Of a stretch of DNA of 64,000 bases, positions 23,401 to 33,716 are shown in pieces. Position 1 is the stretch's first letter. Each line of letters starts with the position of its first letter. The position numbers and the translations under genes were made by a program. Origin of the DNA: Polytrichum commune (taxonomy: Eukaryota > Streptophyta > Polytrichopsida > Polytrichales > Polytrichaceae); the NCBI GenBank assembly GCA_950295325.1, contig OX485809.1, positions 6,634,001-6,698,000 on the forward strand, read 5' to 3'. The notes below the pieces were generated by a model. The model was given only the letters and a program-made list of their open reading frames with translations, had not been told where the DNA came from and did no database searches.

Positions 23401-25862
23401 AATTATGTGAGGCAACTCTAGAGACTCTGATTCATTCTACCTAATGGAGATGGGCTTGAGCTTGAAGCCCAAGCTCAAGCTTGCAAGTTTGGTGGACAAG
23501 GTATGTTGTGAATAACAATGAGCCTTTGTGTGTGCCTAAGATGGTGGAGCTTTGTTATTTCTTGTTTTGTAAGTTGAACTTGTAGTCATCAAATTGACAT
23601 GACTAGAAGTTCAAGTTTGGGCTTGAAAATCAATCCAAAAGAAGTGGAAGCGAAAACCAACCTTGAGACTAAGTTCCACTATCTTAGGCACATGTGAGAG
23701 CTAAAGTCTTTTACCTTGGTCCACCATATTTGCAAGCTTGAGGTTAAGTTCAAGTCCTTAGAGAATGATGTCCTGTGAGGCAACCCTTAGAGAACGACCC
23801 GACCTTAAAGACAAGCTTGCAAGTTTGGCGAACCCATTTGTATGCCTTAAGTGGTGGAGCTTGGGATTGATTTTTGAGTTCAAGCCCAAACTTGAACTTG
23901 TACTCGTTGGACTTGACATGATTACAAGTTGAATATTTGGGATTAAACTTAGAATTCAAGTTCAAAAAGGCAAGGATTACCCTTGAAACTTAGCTCCACC
24001 ATCTTAGGCACATGTAAGGGCTCAAATCCTTCTACCTTGGCCTACCAAACTTTGCAAGTTGACTGTTGCTTGAGCTCGAGCTCAAGTTTTTCGTTAGACC
24101 CCAAGGGAAAGAAATCGGCCATTTGACTTCCTCTCATCCCAGAGTCTCTTTTATTCATATATAGATTACACATGTAGTCTCTCGACACTTCGCGTCCAGA
24201 TACCAGAACGCCAATCACTTGATTGTTCATCTACTCTGAAGCTTTAGTTCCTTGAATCTAAAATGTATACGGCCACTTGAGAGCTTTTGGTGATCAGATA
24301 ACTTACTCTTCGAATTCCACCAGGTACCACAACACCAGTGAGAACAGCGAGACGACCGAGATGTGCGCATGGACGTTCGCGGCCGGCGACTGGAACTACT
24401 GCGGTGACAAGAGCGTCTTTGCATCCGACTTCCCGGCTGGCATGCCGTTCCCGTGCATGAGCTTCCCCAATTCTCACGCGCTCATCGACCCGTCCTCCCA
24501 CTCGCAGTTCACCCAGTACGGGATTGACGGCTCCAAGTTCATGATCCAAAAGATGTGGAACCTAGAGAGCAAGGGCTGCGCGTCGCAAATTGAAGGTGAG
24601 TCGGACTGGAAATGGATTAATGTAGACAATATGATTGGTGAACAGTCATGGTGCTGGAAGTTTCTTTACCTCACCAAAGCCTTCTCTCCTTGCTCCATGT
24701 CCAACTCATCAATATTCTTCTTCACCCACACAAACACACACACCCAGGTCCACACATAAGCTTACCATAGAACCCAAAGAGAATCATTGGGTACTGTGTT
24801 ACAATTTACCATAAATGTATAGTTTCCCAATTTCCCTATCATCTACAGGCTGCATATAGTTGTTCTCCCTCCTTGGTACTAGCTCATGGGTACCTCCTAC
24901 ATTTGCCAAAAAGTCCTCCTTCCTTCTATCCTTTGTTCCGAATCCCCCAACTTGCTTTCCCTATCTTACTGTAGACTGGCACCAGTGTTGCACTATAATC
25001 ACTATCACTTGGGTCCTTGCCAATGTATGAACTAATTTGGCGCAAGTTTATCACAAGGTGGCAATCTCAAATCTCAAGGAGAATATTTTGTTGGAAAAAG
25101 AGGATTTTTGTTTTTCAGTTTTGAAATTCTGAAATCAGGCAAACAGATTATTAATGGTAAAGTTTTGGATGAATACCGTATTATGTCAGACTCATATCAT
25201 GGAATAGGAATCTTCTATGACGGTGAGTACCACTTTGACTGCTATAACAAAATAATTTAACATACATTGGTCACTACTGGGAGGGGCTTGATGAGTTTAG
25301 TAGGGGAGGAACAGTGCACCATCAAGTTGGCTTGGTTACGTATAATTGAAAAAGTCTACAATGTAGGGGAGGGCGAGGGAGAGGAGAGTCTATAATTCAT
25401 GGCCAACATTGGCATTAACTTCTTCAGATTTTTTGCTTGTTTTTGTTTTTGGTTTGTTTTGTTTTTGATGATTGATTGTTTCTGTGTGTAGGGGCGTGTT
25501 CCAAGAACACGGTGATCCTCACATCGCCCCAGGGCACAATACAGAGAGGCCTCTACTTCAATGGAGTGTGGATGCAGGGGTATGCGCCTGGTCAGAATTG
25601 CAATTGGAAGATCTACGTGCCTGGTGCAAAGAGCCTCACTCTAACCTTCGACAAGGTGGCCCTCGCCTATGATAAGTTGGATTACGTGACAGTGGCCCAC
25701 AACAATGTCGTGATCCAAACGTTGACCGGCTTTGGTTCGAACATTGGGGTGAAAATATCAGGAAAGGAGGCCACCATATCCTTTGTTACAGATGGGAGCA
25801 GAGCGCCCTACCCAGATTCCGCAGGCTTCATCTTGCGCTACGCCGCAGGTAGATACGCTTAA
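20492..25862 (+). CDS. Secreted EXORDIUM-like protein fused to a C-terminal CUB domain
   Basis: Exons 20492-20704, 22073-22731, 24324-24595 and 25492-25862 join in phase to 505 codons including the stop (504 residues). Residues 1-28 are a signal peptide (VALVVVAVWVALAAHGCEA), so the ATG at 20492 is preferred over the longer open frame upstream. Residues about 60-380 are an EXORDIUM/phi-1 (phosphate-induced protein 1) domain: VNYKYQGGP, FVWYGTWTETQKN, CSYHDYACPG, the second half with ADGALDGLVNS, FTAWYHNTSE, and the closing YGIDGSKFMIQKMW. EXORDIUM proteins act in the apoplast in growth and carbon responses; no enzyme activity is established. Residues about 384-500 form a CUB domain: NTVILTSPQG, NCNWKIYVPG, LTLTFDKVAL, LDYVTV, ATISFVTDGS and AGFILRY. 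CUB domains bind proteins or sugars extracellularly and are rare in plants. The CUB is a single final exon joined at phase 1. Confidence 0.85.
20705..22072 (+). repeat. Intron 1 of EXORDIUM-CUB: three tandem copies of a ~325-base unit
   Basis: Units at about 21140-21455, 21456-21785 and 21786-22110 align through GTTGTGTGA, TTGCATCC(C/T)GCTGGAACA, CATGCACTTGGTTTT, CCAGGCGCGC and AATTTTGGGTGTGATCGATC. The third unit contains the functional acceptor (TTTTGCAG at 22065-22072) and the first bases of exon 2. The second has a parallel CTTGCAG at 21741-21747 followed by a decayed exon start with a stop codon. The first unit is the most diverged. Confidence 0.7.
20967..20976 (+). promoter_or_regulatory. 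Strong TATA-box-like sequence inside intron 1
   Basis: TTATATAAAC lies in a GC-rich stretch of intron 1. Exon 2 is preceded by an in-frame ATG at 22043 that reads through the acceptor into exon 2. A transcript starting here could thus encode the protein without its signal peptide. This is inference from sequence only. Confidence 0.3.
22756..22782. repeat. GATA microsatellite
   Basis: About six tandem TAGA/GATA units just after the exon 2 donor of the EXORDIUM-CUB gene. Confidence 0.85.
22796..23056. mobile_element. Foldback MITE, copy 1 of 3, in EXORDIUM-CUB intron 2
   Basis: Begins CAAGTTTGGTGGGCCAAG and ends CCCCCCAAACTTGCAAGC. Internal arms pair too: GTGCCTAAGGTGGTGGAGCT near the left against AGTTCCACCATCTTTGGGCA near the right. 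Non-coding. Related copies follow at 23479 and 23814. Confidence 0.65.
23479..23739. mobile_element. Foldback MITE, copy 2 of 3, in EXORDIUM-CUB intron 2
   Basis: Begins GCTTGCAAGTTTGGTGGAC and ends TCCACCATATTTGCAAGC. It has the same inner arms as copy 1 (GTGCCTAAGATGGTGGAGCT against AGTTCCACTATCTTAGGCAC). The left side is preceded by palindromic AAGCTCAAGCTTG strings. Confidence 0.65.
23814..24060. mobile_element. Foldback MITE, copy 3 of 3, in EXORDIUM-CUB intron 2
   Basis: Begins GCTTGCAAGTTTGGCGAAC and ends CCTACCAAACTTTGCAAG, with inner arms GCCTTAAGTGGTGGAGCTT and AGCTCCACCATCTTAGGC. The three copies are evenly spaced, and no TSD could be fixed. Confidence 0.6.
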
Positions 25863-27620
25863 AACTTATGTACACATCAAGATTAATGTGGGGTCGTAAT
25901 TGATTTCTGGTGATCGATGCAGTGTGAGTTCTTGCGCATTCTGTGCCATTTTTCTTGTAAGCTTTGATGCCACTAACAACTTACAAGGCTCTGAAATTCA
26001 ATACCTTTGTCCAGTATCTAGGATACATGTACACGGCACCAGTAGTGGACATGGTACACCTTCCCTTTTGGATTTCCTTGACATCAGGATACATCATGTG
26101 ATGAATCCTTGGCCCTTGTGAAAAAAGTGACTTGTCTTAAAAAAAAGTTATGTGCAAATGAAACATGTTTAATGAAATTGTTTATCTCATTGCCAAAACA
26201 CATACAAGGCCGCTAGGATCATAAACACTACTTATGGAATGAGTTGTGTTGTGTCATTGCAGGTTATTGATAATTACTAGAAGGTTGGAACTGGGAAGTT
26301 GTGGGCTCTACATTGGAGTTGATCACCAAATCAAGCAATATAACCTAACAAATCCTTACCACATGGCATTAGATACATTGAGTACCTAGTTGGTTCCATT
26401 CTTAATTTAGAGAAGAAACAAAATTAAATTTTGATTTGAATTAGTAACTGTTGCAATAGTGTTTACAACATTGAATGTAAATGATGTAATTTGTAAGATT
26501 GAGAGCTATATTTAAATCCAATTCAGGATTTCTACAATGCTATTGCGCCTAGTTTATCTTTTGCCAACATCTAACTTAGTGCATATCGATTCTACTGGTT
26601 TTTGAAAACTTGAAAAATCAGTAGCAAAAATTAGATGGGACTTTTACAACATAGCCTACTTGAAAATACAACCAGTGCTGCAATATTTGTCAGCTCCAAC
26701 AATGACCTTGACCTTGACTTCTAGAATCATTCATAATATCGCCTACAAGGTGGTCACGAGTCACAGTCGATATCTTATAAATGTATGACATTTGTATCAT
26801 AAGCACTGAATGGGAAGAAACTTGAGCCAACTTGATCGCTATCCTTGCTTCTATATTATTAACTGGTTATTCATTCAAATCCTTCATTTATTCCTTGTAT
26901 TTTTACTAAAATAAGGAAAATTTCCCAAAATATGGTTCAGTTCATTTCCTAGAGTTTTCATTCCGAACCAGTAATTTGGGAAATCAAACTGGTTCATTTG
27001 TAACCAGTAGCCGGTTCTTCTTGTTCATCAATCATAAGCTTCAAATTGACACCACATAACAAAGGGATCCTGAAGTTGATTACCTCTGTCCCGTATCTAG
27101 GACAGAAATGGATGTTGCCACTGTTGAAAGTGGTACATCTACCCCAATCCTAGATTTTTGGACAGAGGTGATGAACCCTTGTCTAATGATCCGCAATGGT
27201 CAACATATTTTTTGATTGACCCAAGGGTTTTAAAGCTTGACAGGTTATGCAGTTAATGAGCTGCTGAGATGTTGATACCATTCATCAATAGAAATGAAAA
27301 TGGTGTGACCCCTAATTTCACCCTCAATTTTCTCACCCAGAACCTAGCTGGTGACGTAGATTGCTCTTGAATTTCAAGAACTTGACACTAATATAATACA
27401 GTGTCACATGCTCCAAAAACATGTTCCGACACTTGGTACCCTCCCATTCTGTCTCAGTGTCTCAAAATAAGTGTTTGATTTCTATTTGGAAAACTGTGTC
27501 GTGAATGTTGAAACCTAACCCTAATAAACATTGGCACCGCACTTACAGTCAAGGAAACCGTGACTATCTTTTCCATACCTTGCATTTGTTTCGTACTCGG
27601 GTGCACTTCCTCACCAATAA
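25863..27620. other. Intergenic stretch with a duplicated decayed repeat
   Basis: No gene is supported. The blocks at 25990-26115 and 27060-27185 are related (ACCT.TGTCC.GTATCTAGGA, GTGGTACA.CT.CCC and GATGAA.CCTTG). They appear to be two fragments of one dispersed element. AT-rich otherwise. Confidence 0.4.
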
Positions 27621-27629
27621 GAGTGCCAC

Positions 27630-27885
27630 TAAAAAGTAGAACAGAAGTGGGAGGGTTTGAAGTTTGAAGTGTTGGAGATAGGAGGCTTGTGGGTGATAAA
27701 GTAGCCAATGTGAACGAGGTCGCGTTCGTGGAAGGTGAAGGTGCTCCACTGCAAATCCATTTCCAGGAAATTTCGTTGCTCAAAATACCTTGCAATTTCC
27801 TGCCATTGCTGATTTTGAACTTCGAATGTACTTGGAGCCGGAGCACAAAGGAACTTCGTGTACAGCTCCATAAATAAGAGAAATA
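27630..27885 (-). pseudogene. Phi-class GST-like relic, frameshifted
   Basis: The minus frame shows ELYTKFLCAPAP, then QQWQEIARYFEQRNFLEMD and FTFHERDLVHIGYF. In order and spacing these recall the phi-class GST C-terminal domain (a KFLGAP-type helix, LEKVLDIYE, NKFLAGD, FTLADLVHI). Conserved positions shift between frames, and there is no continuation on either side. The call rests on weak similarity plus the adjacent, clearer GST relic. Confidence 0.35.
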
Positions 27886-28176
27886 GCAAAACCCGCCATC
27901 AAACTTACCAATAGCACACACACAGGTCAAATTCAAGCAAAAGGACGGATATAGAGGCAGAGAATCAATTATTGTGCTAGACTTGCTAAACAAGTACTCA
28001 ATAATTATATCTACATACTGCACCGTTGCACAAAATGGGGGGGACAGAAATATTTAATAGATTGACCATGAGCTCTGTGCCGGCGCATCAGCTGCTTCAG
28101 AAAACTCATATATTTTAACTAGAAGGACACACTTACATATTCACTTGACAGTGGCTTGACGCTCCAGGACCTTCTC

Positions 28177-29374
28177 CCAGGCAGCAGTGTTCAAGATTGA
28201 AGTCTTCAATGCCCTTCAAACGCGATTTGGCCCTTCAAAATATACCTCTCTCAAAACAGCCCTTCAAAATGCAACCCCAAACTCAAAATGAAAACTTCAC
28301 TTGACGTCCTCAAAATTTCTACACCCGTCAACACTGTAGCGCTACAGTGACGAGGAGGTCGCTACAGTGACAACCTCAACACCTAGCAAATGATTCATTC
28401 AACATCGATCTGACTTGGAATTCAACTTTTTAGGTCTTGCAAAAGATTGGAATCCAACCCTTTCTTTGGTAAGCATTGAGTCAGTGTTGTAGTGTGATGT
28501 GATTCAATCAATGTGAAATCAGTGTTGATTTGGGTCTACAAATTTAAAGGTTTGTGATGTAATTCACAGGCTAATCACGAATGAATGTTTTTTGTGGGGT
28601 GAAGGCCAGCACACTGGTAGTGGTGGAGCATGATGGTGGGGTTCTGAAAGGATCATCAATTAGTGCAATTGCAACTGCGAGTGCATTAGGGGAAGGAAGC
28701 ACAGTCCAAGCTCCATCCAGCTATTGATAAGGTACTGATTCAGGCTTTGAAATGTTGTTGTTTACAATTATAGCTCTGGCTCCTTAAGGATTTACACCAC
28801 TTTTGAGGACGAGCTTCTTAGGTTATACACTACTTTTAAGGGTGAGAGTGAAATCATGTGCATGTGAAATCATGGCAATGACCGGGAGTTCATGATTAAT
28901 TGGCCAACTATGATGTCGCTATGGCAAGCCATACTTGTGATCCCAACTAGCACTGTTGTTTGTGAGCGTGGTTTTTCAAAGCAAAATTGGGTTAAGAGTG
29001 AAAGGAGAACTAGACTCAACCTTGACACACTAGATGCTTTAATGAGGGTTAGTCTAAATGGGTTAGGAGTTGAATTCATGGATTGGGATAGTATTTTTGA
29101 ATCTTGGAAAATTGGCACAAGAACCAACAAGCGTAGGGCATTATCACTAGAAGAGGTGGAGTTAGATGGTTGATTCTTAATTCTTCACATTGTATTGGAA
29201 GCATGCACCATATAAATCATGCATAAGTTTAATATGAGTTTTTTATATTTTATTTCTATATTACTGAATTGACGTCTTGAATTTGAACTAGCCCTTCAAC
29301 CGAAGGGCTCAAATTTTAGAGCCCTTCAAAATGAAACTCATATGAGGGCTTCAATCTTGAACACTGCCAGGCAG
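28177..29374 (+). mobile_element. hAT transposon, internally deleted, with 8-bp TSD
   Basis: The 1182-bp element (28185-29366) has a perfect 18-bp TIR, CAGTGTTCAAGATTGAAG, and an exact 8-bp TSD, CCAGGCAG (28177-28184 and 29367-29374). These are textbook hAT features. Subterminal GCCCTTCAAA strings repeat at both ends. Only the transposase dimerisation region remains inside, so it is non-autonomous. It sits in the last part of a phi-class GST relic. Confidence 0.93.
28892..29173 (+). pseudogene. hAT transposase C-terminal dimerisation fragment
   Basis: An open frame of 93 codons reads through the hATC signature: SLWQAILVIPTSTVVCERGF, SKQNWVKSERRTRLNLDTLD and ALMRVSLNG. The BED zinc finger and most of the RNase H-like catalytic domain are absent. 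The frame ends at a stop at 29173 within the element. The initiating Met is arbitrary because the true upstream coding part has been deleted. Confidence 0.85.
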
Positions 29375-29981
29375 GGGCGGGAAGAGATGTCCTGCCACCA
29401 CGCATTGACGTGCTTCCTGGAGATCACGCCTGCGCCCTTCTGGGCAACGTTCACCAGGAAATGTGTGTAAGGCAGGTGCGACAGATCGCCGTGTTCATTA
29501 GTTCTTCGCCAAATGCTCCTTGTAAATGTCCAACACCTTCTCCAGCTTCGCCAACACCACCATTTCGCCAATTGCTCCAACTTCGCCGATTGCTCTGACC
29601 TGGGCCGCAAGTCGGGATGTGGCGGAGGCAACTGCGCTTGTAGCCTAGCTCCAGCGCCAATGCTGCTTGTAGTCAAGGGCGCTGTGAACAGAAGCTTGAA
29701 AAAGTTTGCCAAATGTTTGTCTTTATCATCCGCTTGATCATCGAGAGTATTGTCAAGGTGTTTTCTTGCTTGCAGGATCGATGTAATCAGCATAAAAAGA
29801 GAGTTTTTTCTTGGGAGATTTTGGACTTGCATTATGGACGAGAAGATGTCTCACTTGATGAAGGATGCGGTGCGTGCGGAGGGCCGAGAGTATCCATGCG
29901 ACGGAGTCGAAGTACATGGAGGCGAGCATGACGATGGCTATTTGGTTGCCCCTGCCTAATATTCTTCCCACCACTATCGAT

Positions 29982-30055
29982 GCCATACATAGGTTTCTAT
30001 GGGAGAAATAGTGTGGTCCATACATAGGTTTCCATGGGAGAAATAGTGTGGTCCA
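29982..30055. repeat. Two tandem copies of a ~37-base unit
   Basis: CATACATAGGTTTCTATGGG and its near-identical following copy, each continuing GAGAAATAGTGTGGTC. It lies just left of the Mutator-like foldback element. Confidence 0.8.
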
Positions 30056-30057
30056 TT

Positions 30058-30410
30058 GATGTGCGCCCCATGTCACGAGGTGTTGTGGTTTCTTGGGCAT
30101 ATCACATCCAAGCCATCCATTCACGGCACCCCATCCTACGGTCTACGAAACTTCTCAGGCAGCTTGGAAAAAACCTCTGACGGATGAAATTTTAACAAAT
30201 GAAATATTAGGGTTGATTGATCATCCGGTTGTATGAGAGCATTTGTGTGGGATTTTGAAGGTTCCCACAGGGTTCCCAAAGTTCCCAATGGAGTTCCCCG
30301 AAGTTTCGTAGACCATAGGATGGGGTGTTGTGAATGGATGGCTTGGATGTGGTCTGCCCACGAAACCACACCCTTTATTCACATCCCCTGAGTGACATGG
30401 ATGTGCGCCC
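30058..30410. mobile_element. Mutator-like foldback MITE with 11-bp TSD
   Basis: The 331-bp element (30069-30399) is flanked by an exact direct repeat, GATGTGCGCCC (30058-30068 and 30400-30410). Termini are CATGTCAC / GTGACATG. Arms of roughly 80-100 bases pair through CATCCAAGCCATCCATTCAC, CACCCCATCCTA and GGTCTACGAAACTTC. Long TIRs and a 9-11 bp TSD suit the Mutator superfamily. Non-coding. Confidence 0.75.
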
Positions 30411-30629
30411 CTCCCATTTTGGAACCTTTAAGCTATTAGGGTTTAACTAATTATTATTAATGCATGTGCACTATATAATATGCTAAGACCGTTCATATGA
30501 ATATCATAACATTATTTAGCCATGTGGGTCGCTTTCATGACCTTGGAATATGTCAATTATATTTAGAGAACAAAGTAAGAATACACATTTACTAATACAT
30601 TCAAGGTGAACTTGGAAATTTGGGTGGGG

Positions 30630-30757
30630 TTAGGGTTAGTTTCCATGTACACCGCTCGCCCACCACATTCTAGTGGAAATGTAGATTCCACTTGGTGGAA
30701 TTTGCATTCCCACAAGAATCTGGTGAGGTGACCGGCCTACATGGAAACTAACCCTTA
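30630..30757. mobile_element. Near-perfect hairpin MITE with TTA target sites
   Basis: The 122-bp element (30633-30754) begins GGGTTAGTTTCCATGTA and ends with its inverse. Almost its whole length folds on itself (ATTCTAGTGGAAAT against ATTCTTGTGGGAAT, and so on). TTA flanks both sides (30630-30632, 30755-30757), as for PIF/Harbinger elements. Confidence 0.8.
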
Positions 30758-31308
30758 AACTCATGGCACTTTGCATGGGAATCACTATCCATCTTGATAA
30801 TATTTGCAAGAACATTGTTCATCCCTGTATTATTCCCATAGCAATATTATCATTGAAAATACCAACACTATTCACAATATCCTTACTATTCATACCAATA
30901 CAATTGATTATACATATTGGCGTCAATTTCTTCCTCTTTTCTAAGTTTCTTCCCATAGAGGTAAGATAGTGGAGGCCCATGCCACATGCTAAATATAGAA
31001 TGGAACACAACCATGCAGTTGAATAATGTTGTGATCTAAAAGCTCATTGATATGAGTTTAAATGTGAGCCTCCTTGTACATCTTTTTGCATGTGACTATT
31101 TTGATGATTAAGGTAGATGGGTTTTAACCTGTTTTATATAGATGCTTGTTTTTACTAGCTCTTTCTAAATACACAATTAATATAATGATATAATTAGAAA
31201 ATCTAAACTGTAATCATATGCATTTCCTCAATATTTGTTATCAAAGTGAAGATTTCTTTTCCTCTTAATTGATCCCTAAATCATGTTGACTTTTGAACCT
31301 AAAATATC
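30758..31308. other. Intergenic stretch with partial MITE
   Basis: No gene. Contains a partial AAGGTAGAYG-family copy from about 31107 (TTAAGGTAGATGGGTTTTAA) to about 31300 (TTATCAAAGTGAAGATT, CATGTTGACTTTTGAACC). Confidence 0.45.
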
Positions 31309-31310
31309 TA

Positions 31311-32095
31311 AGGTAGATATATGGAAAACAATGAAAATAAGTTGATTTAGCCATAATGAGTAGCTTGGAATTTGTGCAATATTTTTTAAAGATGCAGTAG
31401 AGAAAAAGATGAGGAATGCAAGTTGTTTTGTAATTTTCTTCTGTATAGATTATAATTAGTTACATTTTTCCAAAGAGGCAAGTAAGTCAAACCCCCTATG
31501 TGTACACTATAGTCTTCTTAATCTTAGCTTCAAAATATCTTATTTTCCATATGAGTGCACACAAAATGGTTAACTCAATGGCACCCAAAAGTGACTACAA
31601 GTGGTGTGAAACAACACCTACCTGGCCAATCACTACACTCTTTTCGGGCCACCGCTTTTACGATTAGCCATTTTGGGTCCACACAAGAATCATTCTACCC
31701 CTATGGTTGAGGTATCTATAACTGATAAAATAAGAAAGTTAGCATTTGTTTAGGAGGAGTAATGGCGGGCAATCATTTTTCTTGCAAAGAGACATAGATT
31801 CTAAGGAGAATGCAATTGTTCAAAAAAAAAATCATGAATATGGAAATTGCTACAAATTTCGAAGTGTAAAATTTAGGTTACACATAGTTGATCTATAGGT
31901 TAACCCATAATTGCTCTTCTCAATGCCACTCCTCGGCGGCTACAACAATTGCCAAAACTCTTATGCGGGTACTCAATCAATCACAAGCCGCCACCATATA
32001 AACTTTACATTTTTTTCACCTAAAAATCATAAATCTCATCTGTGTCGGCATTACATGACCCTAGTGAACAGTTAAATGGACTATGGATGCCTCAA
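31311..32095. mobile_element. MITE related to the 44282 element (long copy)
   Basis: Starts CTAAGGTAGATATATGG then GAAAATAAGTTGATTTAG, and ends near GTTAAATGGACTATGGATGC. These match the termini and subterminal blocks of 44282-44702, and interior blocks also match (GAATGCAAGTTRTTT). It is roughly twice as long as the 44 kb copy, probably from internal duplication. Confidence 0.45.
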
Positions 32096-32967
32096 CCTTG
32101 GTCTAGCGCACCAGTACACCATTTATGGTATTTAGTGTCACATGTGTAGTAGTGCAAATTGTGTAATAGTGTCACTTACCCTATTTTGAGGCATAAGTTG
32201 TGCTACATTGATGATTAGCAACTTCATCATAATTGTTACCTCATGACACTTGGCATTCAACTGTGCTTACTAATATCTTGGCATGAGCATCTTCAATAGT
32301 GTTATGAGGTGCATGCCCATGTTACATAATGGTCTACAAGTTGACTAAAGTGTACACAAAATGACACTTGCCATTAGCATGCTCAAGAATATCCTCCTCT
32401 TGATACCAAAATGTAGACACATGACACTTGCCATTAGTACTAACAAAAATATCTTCCCCTTGCACACTAAAACACAAGACTATCATCTAACATAACCCAA
32501 TATGCCACTCTAAAATGTCATCATGTAGATATATTTTCACTCAAAGAATTCACTTATGTTGAGAAATGGAATCATATTGACAATTAACAGGTGTGACACT
32601 TTGAGACCTCTAGGCATCTAGTTTAGGTCTTGCGGAAATAGTGTATGTGATACTAAATGCCATTGACCGTTTTGTTACTTTTCTACCTGATCACAATTGG
32701 AGCACAAACTGAATAATTTGTCTTTGGTGTCTATTCTTTGATCCACACTAGGCTGAAGAGGCACCACTAAAAAACCACTCAAATCAAGATAAGTATCCGA
32801 ATCAATTATATTTAGTACCTTGTAGGTCATTAAAAGGATAAACTGCATTTCAAGTATAGTTGACTTTGAGTGCTATAGATCATTACATGTAGTTTTTATG
32901 TTATACGCTACTTGGTCAACATGCAATGTGTATAAGCATGCTCACTTCTACTAAAATAATCTCTCAC

Positions 32968-33208
32968 TTAACCCTTAAAGGACAATGCTGCCCCACGGGC
33001 TTGGTATTATTTTGGGAGAATCTTGTTCAAAACTTCTACTCCATTGCACCAAATGGGGTTTTTAGAATGCCAAATCGAGCACCTTAGCAAGATCTATACT
33101 TCTTTAGAATAAAGCCTATGTAAATTAATTGGTTACTCATGCTTAAAATGAATTTAAAAAGATATTTTGGGTGTGGTATCGGGAAAGCATATGTCCTTTA
33201 AGGGTTAA
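32968..33208. mobile_element. piggyBac-like MITE with TTAA target sites, nested in the pogo-like element
   Basis: The 233-bp element (32972-33204) starts CCCTTAAAGGACA and ends TGTCCTTTAAGGG, a 13-bp TIR that is perfectly inverse. TTAA lies on both sides (32968-32971, 33205-33208). A CCC start and a TTAA TSD are the piggyBac signature. Non-coding. It splits the terminal repeat of the surrounding pogo-like element. Confidence 0.75.
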
Positions 33209-33590
33209 GTACACACCCATTTAAGTACGCATCCCAGTTAATTCTATATTTTTGACAACAAAAATCAGGGTCCATACTTTATTGTTTGAACATGTCATGT
33301 AGAGTCGTTTGCCATGAATGCATGAATTTTTTACGCTTGAAATTCATTATCAATTTGTTTGCATTTCGCTGAAACTTCTCAAACGATCATCACAATTCAT
33401 CATACATTTGTATAACTTCCATTTGAATATCGGAGCAAAGCAATCGGTCATCAATGTCAAGGACAGTAGAGCTTCAAAGCCTTTTGAAGTCGGTAACACA
33501 CTCGATAGGCTGGATTTCGGCATCGATAATTGGTTCTTCCTCAATTCGCATCGTTTCCATAACTTTCCGGATGGCACCTTCACTAACTTC

Positions 33591-33716
33591 TCACTCCAGC
33601 CCTAACGCTTGCTTGCTCGGCGCATTTGGCTTGCTCAACTTTGCAATGATGTCACATCGTTGGGCTTCGGTCAAGCGGGTTGCCTCAAGTTTCATCTGTT
33701 TCTTGTTGCGATTCAT
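33591..33716 (-). pseudogene. Pogo/Tigger-type transposase HTH fragment
   Basis: From an ATG at 33716 the frame reads RLTEAQRCDIIAKLSKPNAP then SKQALGLE and a stop. The frame resumes directly as EVSEGAIRKV. This matches the N-terminal CENP-B/Psq-type helix-turn-helix of pogo/Tigger transposases, where GVSEGAIRKV follows ALAREY. The catalytic DDE region is missing. In-frame stops show decay. Confidence 0.6.

Larger units (their letters stand above)
28141..29720 (-). pseudogene. Phi-class glutathione S-transferase pseudogene split by a hAT element
   Basis: Minus-strand pieces of a phi-class GST C-terminal domain. A frame near 29490-29560 reads KLEKVLDIYKEHLAKN and then hits tandem stops. It is followed in another frame by DLSHLPYTHFLVNVAQK and HVNAWWQDISSRP (29375-29485). 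The last codons (EKVLERQATVK, then stop at 28141) lie beyond an inserted transposon at 28185-29366. The stops, the loss of the FLAGDEFTLA segment and a one-base shift at the insertion site show that it cannot make an intact enzyme. GST activity would be glutathione conjugation in the cytosol. The GC-rich island extends to about 29960 and may hold further decayed upstream sequence. Confidence 0.7.
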
